Part shown: positions 1 to 6,011 of the stretch, piece by piece
Layout: the number at the start of each line of letters is the position of its first letter
Numbering within the stretch: position 1 is the first letter of the stretch
NCBI GenBank assembly: GCA_040007395.1
Contig: JBDTVG010000267.1
Coordinates: 1-6,057, forward strand
DNA from: DATGFK01 sp040007395
GTDB taxonomy: Bacteria; Chloroflexota; Anaerolineae; Aggregatilineales; UBA2796
DNA: 6,057 bases
Reading direction: 5' to 3'
Notes under the pieces: generated by a model
Database searches by the model: none
The model's input: only the letters and a program-made list of their open reading frames with translations
Told to the model about the DNA's origin: nothing
Position numbers and translations under genes: made by a program

Positions 1-48
1 TACCACCCTTGGGGCTTTTTGTCTACTACTTCCCTGTCAACCTTTGCT

Positions 49-70
49 CGCACCCTAATTGTGCGTTTTT
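49..70 (+). terminator. Intrinsic terminator for a gene left of the window
   Basis: A five-base stem CGCAC (49-53) pairs with GTGCG (61-65) around a seven-base loop and is followed at once by five T (66-70). This is the form of a rho-independent terminator reading rightward. It would end a plus-strand transcript arriving from outside the window, convergent with the helicase gene. On the minus strand the same hairpin is not followed by a T run, so it is a poor terminator for the helicase. The stem is short, hence moderate confidence. Confidence 0.5.
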
Positions 71-92
71 GTAACGGCTGGGCTTTTATTTC

Positions 93-2963
93 TTAGTACC
101 AATAGCTCGTGCGCTGGTTGTAGCACTCATCGCACAGGCTGTAACGATGACCGAGTGGCAGCGGCTTGCGACAGTTGACACAGCGAGCCAGCGTATCCAG
201 CCGACGCAGCAGTGCCGCATCGATGCTCATTGACCACTCGGTACGCATCTCACGCACACGGGCTTCATCTGGGGCGTAAGCACCAAATTCCACGCGGCGC
301 GAGAGCCACAGGTAAATATCGGCGCAGGCAATCGAGCGTTCGGTTTCGTCTAGCTGGTGGTTGTTCTCGATTGTGTATGGTGCTTCGGGCGGATAAGCCA
401 TCGGTTTGCCCGCCAGAATTGCCAGCGAACACGTCCGCCAGTAGTCACGGCTGCTTTCGCGAGTGGGCGCGTTCACGAGTTTGACCGCCGCTTCCAACCC
501 CAACTGATCGACTTCACGCTCAGTCAGCATCCGTGCCAATGCGATTCGCTCGTCAATATCGGCCGGTTTGATCACACCACGCAACGACTCCGGGATCGAT
601 TGCAATTCGCTCCATTGGGCAAAGCGATGCGCCAGCGTACCGGGGATCAGTGCAAGATCATCGACTTCGGGCGCGACACGGGCGTGGGTCAGTTCCGCTG
701 GGGCGATACTGTACAGACGTTGTAACGTCTTGAGATTGCGCCGCGTCGTCGCCCCGATCTGCCCAACGGTGGACAAACCATAGCGCCCCGCCCGCCCGCC
801 GATCTGATGAACTTCGGAGGGCGTGAGCGAACGCATCATTTTTCCGTCAAACTTCTCTGTCTCGAAGAAGCACACATAATCGGCAGGCAGGTTTAGCCCC
901 ATGCCGACTGCATCCGTCGCTACACAGATCTCTGTTTGGGCATCGGCAAAGCGATCCGCCTGACGGCGGCGGACTTCTGGCGGAAGATTGCCATAGACTA
1001 CCGACACCTTACGCTTGAGCATTTCCAGTTCCGTTTTCAGGCTCAACACGATACGACGTGAAAATGCTACAAGAATTGTGCGATCTGGCAGCCGTTCGAG
1101 AGGCCATGGCTCGCTGGCGATCTCCAATGGAGCCAACCGAGTATGCTCAACCATCTGCACGGGGATCGCCGCCGCTGCCGCCAAGCCTTCGATCAGGCTG
1201 CGGGCGCTGGCAGGGCCGATTACATGAATATCGGGCGCTTGTGCTTCCATCAATGCACGAGTCCACGCCCAACCACGATCCGGATCAGCTAGCATTTGGG
1301 CTTCGTCTAGCACGACACAATCGCCGCTGTGGGTTGGGTCGAACATCTCAATCGTTGCCGCTGTGATCCTTGCGCCAGTGACGGGAATATATTCCTCGCC
1401 TGTCAGCAGGTTACAGCGAATGCCGCGCTGGTTCAGCCGATCAAAGATTTCGAAGGCTAGCAAGCGCAGCGGCGCGAGATACCAGCCATCGTTGGCGATA
1501 GACAGTGCTTCTAAGGCAGCGTGCGTCTTACCGCTGTTCGGCGGCCCGACATGCAAAATGATCTGTTGATCGATACGGCCTGCGTGCTGCCATGTGGGAA
1601 AAGCCGCCAGCAGTCGTTCGCGTATCAGTTCGCGCTGGCGACGTTCTTCCTCGCGACGGGCGCGTTCAATACGGCGCTGTTCATCGCGTTTGAGCCGTTC
1701 GTTGGCCTTTTCTTCGTCGCGAGTTTGCAGCCAGCTATTCTTTTGAGCCGTGTATAGGGCGCGAAAATCACTGAGATCGTCGGGTAAATTCCATAGTCCA
1801 GCAATCTGCCGCCAGCGCACTTTGCGGTAGCTGCCGATGTGCGCCTTTCGCATTTTCTGCTCGACACTGCGCGGCGACTCGTTTAGCGCGATTGCCAGTT
1901 CGCGCACCGTGATCACTTCCAGCCCCTTGAGGGCATCTGTGCGATCTGGATCGGCTAGCAGCGCCTCAATCTGTCCGGCGGGGATACGCGGCACGCCGTC
2001 GGGGTCGATAAAGGTCGTCAGCAGATTATCTTCGATGGCACTTTGTATAGAATCTTTGCGTACCCCGATTCGTGTGGCGACCTGAGCAATCGTGTACGAA
2101 CGCGCCAATACCTTTTCGCGAACATCCTGACCAGAATGTGCGCCCTGTCGCAGTATATTACCTGCCTGTGGCATTAGGGCTTCCCAGTCTTCGTCTTTGG
2201 GCTGAACCGCCGCCAACGCGATCTGACGGGCGGCTTCGGCATCGCTGCTTTTGAGCCGCACCCAGCCTGAGTCACCGCGTGCGGTTGGCACATTAAAAAA
2301 GCTGAAGCCGCCACTCTCCATGACCATTTGTAAGGTGTTTGCGCCGAAACGTTCCACCAGATCTACACGTGGCGCTGTTTGTCCCGGCATCGATTCCAGC
2401 AGCGCAGTCAGTTGTTGACGCACCGGGGCGATGATCTGCTTTTGCCGCATGGCCTTGATGCTGCCGCGTGTGATCCGCAGGGGGTCGAAGACTAGATCGT
2501 CGCTGGCCTTGAGCAAGCCCAAATCCAGCACTGTGGCTAATGCGCCCTCGTCGCCAGATTGTGTACATAGTTCCGCACGGGTCAGATAGCCTGCTGTTGT
2601 ATCAAAGGCATGGATCAACCGTGTGAATACCGGATCTTTAAGCTGGCGGAGGCGCTCCTCGCGGCCTTTGAGTCGCTCCGTGATGGGTCGCGACGATGGC
2701 GTGCCGTCACTCCGTAGCGGCGCTAGAGTTCCTCGGAATAGGGCACTGCGTTCGCGGACTTGTTCGGCAGTGAGACGGCTATTGTCGAAAAAATACTCGC
2801 CTTCGTGCCCCACAAGACCCGCTGTCACTGCTGCCTCAACAATAGTGGTTAGCATTTCTGGGTCGGTGGTATATCTGCTTACTTCGGATTGGTGATAAAA
2901 CCCCTCTGGGGAAGTCGCCGCGAAGTCGGCAAGGAGTTGAGGGGTTAGTGTTGTCTTGGGCAT
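93..2963 (-). CDS. Suv3-family DExH-box RNA helicase with HTH-rich N-terminus and C-terminal zinc site
   Basis: A 956-residue superfamily 2 helicase of the Suv3/SUPV3L1 type, expected to unwind RNA or RNA-DNA duplexes with ATP in the cytoplasm. Motifs seen: Walker A GPPNSGKT (473-480), motif II DEAQ (553-556), GPASA (583-587) at the motif III place, VYGNLPPEVRRRQADRF (656-672), motif V ATDAVGMGLNLP (682-693), KFDG (704-707) and motif VI QIGGRAGRYG (720-729). This set, with the GNLPPE stretch and KFDG before motif VI, is typical of Suv3 rather than DEAD-box or RecQ enzymes. Residues 1-400 are not helicase: they hold two or three winged-helix-like units (about 8-70, 108-170, 180-240) and two excisionase-like HTH stretches (290-336, 351-392). 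A charged, probably helical linker follows (414-450). Four cysteines (928, 931, 944, 947) end the protein in a CxxC-CxxC zinc site. The ATG is the only usable start: the frame is closed upstream by TAG and holds no other start codon in between. No Shine-Dalgarno sequence precedes it. The biological role is unknown; RNA turnover is the family expectation. Confidence 0.9.
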   Translation of the reverse strand: MPKTTLTPQLLADFAATSPEGFYHQSEVSRYTTDPEMLTTIVEAAVTAGLVGHEGEYFFDNSRLTAEQVRERSALFRGTLAPLRSDGTPSSRPITERLKGREERLRQLKDPVFTRLIHAFDTTAGYLTRAELCTQSGDEGALATVLDLGLLKASDDLVFDPLRITRGSIKAMRQKQIIAPVRQQLTALLESMPGQTAPRVDLVERFGANTLQMVMESGGFSFFNVPTARGDSGWVRLKSSDAEAARQIALAAVQPKDEDWEALMPQAGNILRQGAHSGQDVREKVLARSYTIAQVATRIGVRKDSIQSAIEDNLLTTFIDPDGVPRIPAGQIEALLADPDRTDALKGLEVITVRELAIALNESPRSVEQKMRKAHIGSYRKVRWRQIAGLWNLPDDLSDFRALYTAQKNSWLQTRDEEKANERLKRDEQRRIERARREEERRQRELIRERLLAAFPTWQHAGRIDQQIILHVGPPNSGKTHAALEALSIANDGWYLAPLRLLAFEIFDRLNQRGIRCNLLTGEEYIPVTGARITAATIEMFDPTHSGDCVVLDEAQMLADPDRGWAWTRALMEAQAPDIHVIGPASARSLIEGLAAAAAIPVQMVEHTRLAPLEIASEPWPLERLPDRTILVAFSRRIVLSLKTELEMLKRKVSVVYGNLPPEVRRRQADRFADAQTEICVATDAVGMGLNLPADYVCFFETEKFDGKMMRSLTPSEVHQIGGRAGRYGLSTVGQIGATTRRNLKTLQRLYSIAPAELTHARVAPEVDDLALIPGTLAHRFAQWSELQSIPESLRGVIKPADIDERIALARMLTEREVDQLGLEAAVKLVNAPTRESSRDYWRTCSLAILAGKPMAYPPEAPYTIENNHQLDETERSIACADIYLWLSRRVEFGAYAPDEARVREMRTEWSMSIDAALLRRLDTLARCVNCRKPLPLGHRYSLCDECYNQRTSYWY

Positions 2964-3003
2964 AAGGTTTTTGATACGTCTACTACATTTTCCGATACTG
3001 ACA

Positions 3004-3026
3004 GGCTACCCAATTACTGAATAGCC
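3004..3026 (-). repeat. Inverted repeat at the 5' end of the predicted helicase leader
   Basis: GGCTA (3004-3008) and TAGCC (3022-3026) are perfect five-base inverted arms around 13 bases. They fall just at and after the predicted transcription start. The repeat could be a 5' stem that protects the mRNA or a weak operator. Arms this short also occur by chance, so the call is tentative. Confidence 0.25.
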
Positions 3027-3032
3027 ATCTCT

Positions 3033-3061
3033 ATTATAACTGATAACAGAATTGGCGTGAA
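3033..3061 (-). promoter_or_regulatory. Predicted sigma-70-type promoter of the helicase gene
   Basis: On the minus strand a perfect -10 TATAAT (3033-3038) lies 17 bases from a -35-like TTCACG (3056-3061, 4 of 6 consensus bases). Transcription would start near 3026 and give a leader of about 63 bases before the helicase ATG. The leader would open with a GGCTA/TAGCC inverted repeat. A consensus TTGACA (3067-3072) lies further upstream but is too far from this -10 to pair with it. Confidence 0.5.
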
Positions 3062-3118
3062 TTGCCGATGTCAACATAAAGCGAGACTTATCATAGACAG
3101 CTACATCAACGCTAAAAA

Positions 3119-3535
3119 TCAATATCTTCGAAAACCGCGAAAGATACCTTCTTGATCTGTGGTATCCGCGAAATCCTCAAAATCCATATTCGCAAGCGAG
3201 AGATTGTTCTCAATATTCCCTATCTCGGATGGAATAACGCGAAACATGCGACCTAGCTCTGTGTACAAGTCCATTACCAAAATTGGATGTTCGGGATCGG
3301 ACATGGTAGTGCGATCTACGATGAAGATAAACGTGTGGTTCCAGCCTTGAGGAATCAGCGAGATAACCTGCTCTGTGGTAATCCCAGCGTACTCTGGATT
3401 GCTGACAAAATTTATGTGGGCTTTGAATTCTTTCGCTGGTTGCTCAATAGATGCACAGATCGCCTGCCATGCTGATTCATCCGAATAATCTGTCCGTAGG
3501 ACTAGACTATTTGGCATATTGGAGATGTTTTTCAA
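3119..3535 (-). CDS. DUF6924-like protein of unknown function
   Basis: A 138-residue soluble protein without signal peptide or membrane segment. From memory of the family pattern it resembles DUF6924: an N-terminal SLVLRTDYSDESAW (10-23), a middle PEYAGIT (47-53), then IFIVDRTT (70-77), PEHPILVMDL (81-90), FRVIPSEI (98-105) and ENNLSLANMDFEDFAD (109-124), ending GIFRGF. No catalytic motif is evident and I assign no function. The start is TTG: AGGAGG lies five bases upstream, whereas the next in-frame ATG (3515-3517) is too far from that site and would drop six residues. Divergent from the DICT kinase gene and upstream of the helicase gene in the same direction, with 155 bases between. The gap to the helicase has no clear terminator, so some readthrough is possible. 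Confidence 0.8.
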   Translation of the reverse strand: MKNISNMPNSLVLRTDYSDESAWQAICASIEQPAKEFKAHINFVSNPEYAGITTEQVISLIPQGWNHTFIFIVDRTTMSDPEHPILVMDLYTELGRMFRVIPSEIGNIENNLSLANMDFEDFADTTDQEGIFRGFRRY

Positions 3536-3539
3536 AGGA

Positions 3540-3547
3540 ACCTCCTC
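3540..3547 (-). promoter_or_regulatory. Strong ribosome binding site fixing a TTG start
   Basis: On the minus strand GAGGAGGT is a near-perfect Shine-Dalgarno sequence. Its AGGAGG core sits five bases before the TTG at 3533-3535. It decides the start of the DUF6924-like gene in favour of TTG over the internal ATG. It contrasts with the helicase gene, which has no such site. Confidence 0.8.
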
Positions 3548-3552
3548 AAATC

Positions 3553-3582
3553 AAGCGGTTCTCAATTTTTAGGGTACCGCTT
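3553..3582 (-). repeat. Leader hairpin just upstream of the DUF6924-like ribosome site
   Basis: AAGCGGT (3553-3559) and ACCGCTT (3576-3582) are perfect seven-base inverted arms around 16 bases. The repeat lies inside the predicted leader mRNA of the DUF6924-like gene. Its near arm ends five bases from the Shine-Dalgarno stretch. It lacks a T run on either strand, so it is not a terminator. It may be a translational control element or a protein site; the role is inferred from position only. Confidence 0.4.
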
Positions 3583-3605
3583 CCACTTTATTAAAAAGTA
3601 GGGCA

Positions 3606-3620
3606 GATCAGCCCCTGATC
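3606..3620. promoter_or_regulatory. Candidate operator, perfect inverted repeat at the predicted +1
   Basis: GATCAG-CCC-CTGATC is a perfect six-base inverted repeat with a three-base centre. It begins three bases beyond the -10 box of the DUF6924-like promoter, so a repressor bound here would cover the transcription start. It also lies in the region shared with the divergent kinase gene. It could instead form a small RNA hairpin at the mRNA 5' end. No regulator gene that would bind it is visible in the window. Confidence 0.35.
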
Positions 3621-3623
3621 ATA

Positions 3624-3652
3624 AGTATCTGCAAAGTTAAAGTGGCAGTCAA
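3624..3652 (-). promoter_or_regulatory. Predicted sigma-70-type promoter of the DUF6924-like gene
   Basis: On the minus strand TTGACT (3647-3652, 5 of 6 consensus bases) and GATACT (3624-3629, 4 of 6) are separated by exactly 17 bases. Transcription would start near 3617, inside the GATCAG inverted repeat, and give a leader of about 80 bases. This is the best promoter in the divergent region. On the plus strand I could not pick a promoter for the kinase gene with good boxes at proper spacing. Confidence 0.5.
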
Positions 3653-3711
3653 GATTACAGTTTGGCTATCGCTACAAACTTATTAGGCTATCCTTAAAGA
3701 TGAAAATGAAC

Positions 3712-3718
3712 AAAGGAA
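3712..3718 (+). promoter_or_regulatory. Ribosome binding site of the DICT kinase gene
   Basis: AAAGGAA ends six bases before the ATG at 3725 and supports that start. Two earlier ATG codons (3700 and 3706) are out of frame with the kinase and lack a comparable site. Confidence 0.65.
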
Positions 3719-3724
3719 TACTCT

Positions 3725-5041
3725 ATGGAAACGTTCCGCGACCCTGCGTCATCCTTATTCGAGTTTGTTAACGAACTGGACGGCCTCCGCGTATATTCTC
3801 ACACTCCACGCAGTCTCCTTGTGATCAGTCATGCCATTGAAGATGCCGTGATTAACGGCAGTATCAAGGCGTGCATCTTTGCAGGCTTTCAGCAGATGAG
3901 CTTCTTTATGCCACAGGTTGAACGTTACAAGCAGTTAGCAAGTGTTGCTGAAAGTGTCTGGATCTTCGGCGTTCAGGATATAGAGCCACCACCGATCCCT
4001 AACGTCACCTACGTACCCCTTGCATCCACAGATTCTCTAGCACAAGAATGGTTCGTGATTGCTGATTCGCATGAATATTTTAGTGTGCTGACTGCCCAGT
4101 ATTTAAGCGAGGGAGATGTTCAGGCAGACGAACGTCATTATCGCGGCATCTGGACGTTTGACCCCGATATTATTTTGAAGGCAGATAAATGGTTATCGCG
4201 CAGTGTGGGTGTCGTTGATCCCGATATTGATGTAATTGAACGCGATTATTTCCGGCAGTTGAACCAGCTAGGCCATACTGTTGATCATCTAATTAACAAG
4301 TTGGAACTTCGTAATGCCGAATTGGAGCGTACCCAAGCGTTAACCCACACCCTCACCGATATGATTATCCACGACATCAATACTCCCCTGACGGTTGTAC
4401 TTGGCTCTCTGGATCTTATCGATATGACTATGACGAGGGGCAAACCCGAAAATGTGGCAAGGTACGCCCAGAATGCCAAAGAGAGTACATTGCAAGCGCT
4501 AGGCTTGATTAGGGATTTGCTGGAAGTCAGCCGCATGGAAACAGGCGAGTTTAAATTGGAACTCCAGCCCATTGTAGTGAGTGAAATTATCGAACGGGTC
4601 ACGGAGAGTTTTGTCGGGATAGCTGAACTTAAGAAAAAACACCTGACGACAGAGATCTCTCCACAATTGCAGGTGTACGGTGATCCGGGAATGGTGGTGC
4701 GTGTGTTGACTAACTTGGTCAGCAATGCCTTCAAGTTCACCTCAACGGACGGGCTGATCACTATCACCGCTAAGCGGAGTCCCGATGCACAGTCCGTAAT
4801 TATCGCGATTACAGACAACGGATCAGGGATCGCCAAAGCTCAGCAGAAGCATATCTTCGACAAGTTTGGGCAGGTACAGGGTCATGGCAATGAACGGCAA
4901 GGCTTTGGGTTAGGTTTGACGTTTTGCCGAATGTGTATTGAAGCGCACGGCGGAGAGATTAGTGTTGACAGCGAGGAAGGCAAAGGCGCAACCTTTCAAT
5001 TCACGCTCCGCGCAGTACCACAAGAAAGTGGCATTTCCTGA
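3725..5041 (+). CDS. Cytoplasmic DICT-sensor histidine kinase
   Basis: A 438-residue soluble sensor kinase with no signal peptide or membrane segment, so it should sense an intracellular cue. Residues about 10-160 match the DICT domain (found with diguanylate cyclases and two-component proteins), with features such as SLFEFVNEL, RSLLVISHAIED and a central FAGFQQMSFF. A probable coiled coil (about 172-212) leads into the dimerisation domain with H-box MIIHDINTPL; His216 is the expected phosphoacceptor. The ATP-binding domain shows N-box NLVSNAFKF (N330, N334), G1 DNGSG (364-368), F-box IFDKFGQV (377-384) and G2 GFGLGL (393-398). All residues needed for autophosphorylation appear intact. DICT domains have been linked to light-responsive signalling in cyanobacteria, but no ligand can be read from this sequence. 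No response regulator lies beside it, so it is an orphan here. Divergent from the DUF6924-like gene; its stop is seven bases from that of the converging ATPase remnant. Confidence 0.93.
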   Translation: METFRDPASSLFEFVNELDGLRVYSHTPRSLLVISHAIEDAVINGSIKACIFAGFQQMSFFMPQVERYKQLASVAESVWIFGVQDIEPPPIPNVTYVPLASTDSLAQEWFVIADSHEYFSVLTAQYLSEGDVQADERHYRGIWTFDPDIILKADKWLSRSVGVVDPDIDVIERDYFRQLNQLGHTVDHLINKLELRNAELERTQALTHTLTDMIIHDINTPLTVVLGSLDLIDMTMTRGKPENVARYAQNAKESTLQALGLIRDLLEVSRMETGEFKLELQPIVVSEIIERVTESFVGIAELKKKHLTTEISPQLQVYGDPGMVVRVLTNLVSNAFKFTSTDGLITITAKRSPDAQSVIIAITDNGSGIAKAQQKHIFDKFGQVQGHGNERQGFGLGLTFCRMCIEAHGGEISVDSEEGKGATFQFTLRAVPQESGIS

Positions 5042-5048
5042 AATCGTA

Positions 5049-5967
5049 CTAAGGAGTTGTGGCACTTGTCAGCTTTAAGCTACGCAGCAGTTGTGCATTG
5101 ATGGCAACCACAATCGTACTAATCGACATCAATAGCGCACCAACGGCGGGCGAGAGCAAAATCCCAAACGGGGCGAGTACAACAGCGGCAAGCGGTAAGG
5201 CCACGACATTATAGCCTGTTGCCCAGATCAAGTTCTGGATCATCTTACGATAGGTCGCCCGACTCAACTCGAAGATTTTCACTACGTCCAATGGGTTGCT
5301 TTGCACAAGGATAATCCCCGCCGATTCGATAGCCACATCGGTGCCGCTGCCGATGGCAATACCAATGTCAGCATATGTTAAAGGCGGGCGCGTCGTTCAC
5401 CCCATCACCGACCATGGCGACTTTTTTGCCATGCCGCTGGAGTTCAGCAATTTTCTGTTCCTTGTGTTCGGGCAATACTTCGGCAAACACGGTATCGATG
5501 CCAAGTTCACTGGCGACGCTGTCTGCAACGGCTTGGCTGTCCCCTGTTAGCATCGCGACTTGAATGCCTAATTCATGTAAACGTTGAACCGCGGCTTTGC
5601 TTTCCTACCGCACAACATCTGCTAGTGCAAAGGCCGCGATAGGTTGGCTATCCTGAAGCAAATACACAACTGCTTGACCCTTACCATCCGCTTGTTGGGC
5701 AAACTGGATAAAGTTATCGGGCAGAGTCACCTTTACCATTTCGAGCAAACGTGGCCCGCTGTGATCGGCGTGGGCAGCGTGCGAAATGTGTTCACTATGC
5801 GTATCATGTTTAGTGTGGTCGGTAGGATCAGCGTGGCTGGAATGATCCATCACATCAACGATCTGCTTATTATTTTGATTTTGATGCTCAGCGTCAGCTC
5901 CGATCACGGGTATTTGTACGTCATTTTAGTCTTGAGAGGTATTGTGTTGATGTTCGGAGTGATTCAT
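5049..5967 (-). pseudogene. Decayed CopB-type heavy-metal (copper) P1B-type ATPase
   Basis: The remnant of a membrane pump that would have moved copper or a similar metal out of the cell. Reading leftward, ATG (5965-5967) with a good ribosome site begins MNHSEHQHNTSQD, then TAA (5926-5928). The same frame continues through a His-rich tail (9 His between about 5761 and 5850). It then jumps at HSG-PRLLEM (near 5752-5765) into the end of the ATP-binding N domain (AVVYLLQDSQPIAAFALADV). TAG (5605-5607) interrupts the same frame. P-domain motifs MLTGDS and MVGDGVNDAPA follow. After APA one extra base (A run 5380-5382) shifts the frame to a TGA. Dropping that base restores LTYADIGIAIGSGTDVAIESAG and the last two membrane helices (MIQNLIWATGYNVVALPL, ILLSPAVGALLMS), to a natural-looking C-terminus at 5049. 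The first six helices, the actuator domain, the CPC-type metal site and the DKTGT phosphorylation site are absent. About 300 codons remain of the roughly 700 usual for CopB. It cannot transport. His-rich start and C-terminal wording favour CopB over CopA. Confidence 0.88.
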
Positions 5968-5973
5968 CTTAAA

Positions 5974-5980
5974 CCCTTTC
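5974..5980 (-). promoter_or_regulatory. Ribosome binding site of the ancestral ATPase start
   Basis: On the minus strand GAAAGGG lies six bases before the ATG at 5965-5967. It supports that ATG as the original start, and so shows that the TAA thirteen codons later is a premature stop rather than an upstream boundary. Confidence 0.55.
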
Positions 5981-6001
5981 TCGCACTCGACTTTTTGAGT
6001 C

Positions 6002-6011
6002 TACACTAGTA
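6002..6011. promoter_or_regulatory. Possible CopY/BlaI-like operator upstream of the ATPase remnant
   Basis: TACACTAGTA matches the CopY/BlaI-family operator pattern TACANNTGTA at seven of its eight fixed bases. It lies 34 bases upstream of the ancestral ATPase ATG, the place expected for copper-responsive control. A TATAGT hexamer on the minus strand (6045-6050) could be the -10 of this gene, with its -35 outside the window. The match is short and no CopY-type gene is visible, so this is a weak call. Confidence 0.2.

Noticed and set aside
1..22. Bases near the left edge (CCCTTGGGGCTTTTT) as a terminator
   Set aside because: Only a three-base stem with a two-base loop can form inside the window; any longer stem would need bases outside it.
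357..725. Plus-strand open frames across the helicase gene (for example 212-484, 357-725, 1058-1366, 1837-2085)
   Set aside because: They lie antisense to a gene with full helicase motifs, have no family resemblance or ribosome site, and are composition shadows.
93..3535. The helicase and DUF6924-like gene as a new defence system
   Set aside because: No nuclease, toxin, CRISPR, integrase or other defence-type partner is nearby, and the helicase has its own promoter; adjacency alone does not support it.
3662..3694. TTGGCT and TATCCT as a promoter for the kinase gene
   Set aside because: The spacing is 21 bases and both boxes are imperfect; not convincing.
3700..3771. Short upstream frame (MKMNKGILYG...) overlapping the kinase start
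   Set aside because: The 23-codon frame has no ribosome site of its own and overlaps the kinase start only because of A-rich bases; no evidence that it is translated.
4285..4836. A 183-residue minus-strand frame opposite the kinase
   Set aside because: It is antisense to the conserved dimerisation and ATP-binding domains and its protein resembles nothing; a shadow.
5042..5048. A shared terminator between the converging kinase and ATPase genes
   Set aside because: The gap is seven bases and neither flank shows a stem followed by a T run.
5644..6009. A 121-residue hydrophobic plus-strand frame at the right end
   Set aside because: It is the antisense of the His-rich tail and N-domain part of the ATPase remnant. 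His and Asp codons read backwards give hydrophobic residues, so the apparent membrane protein is an artefact.
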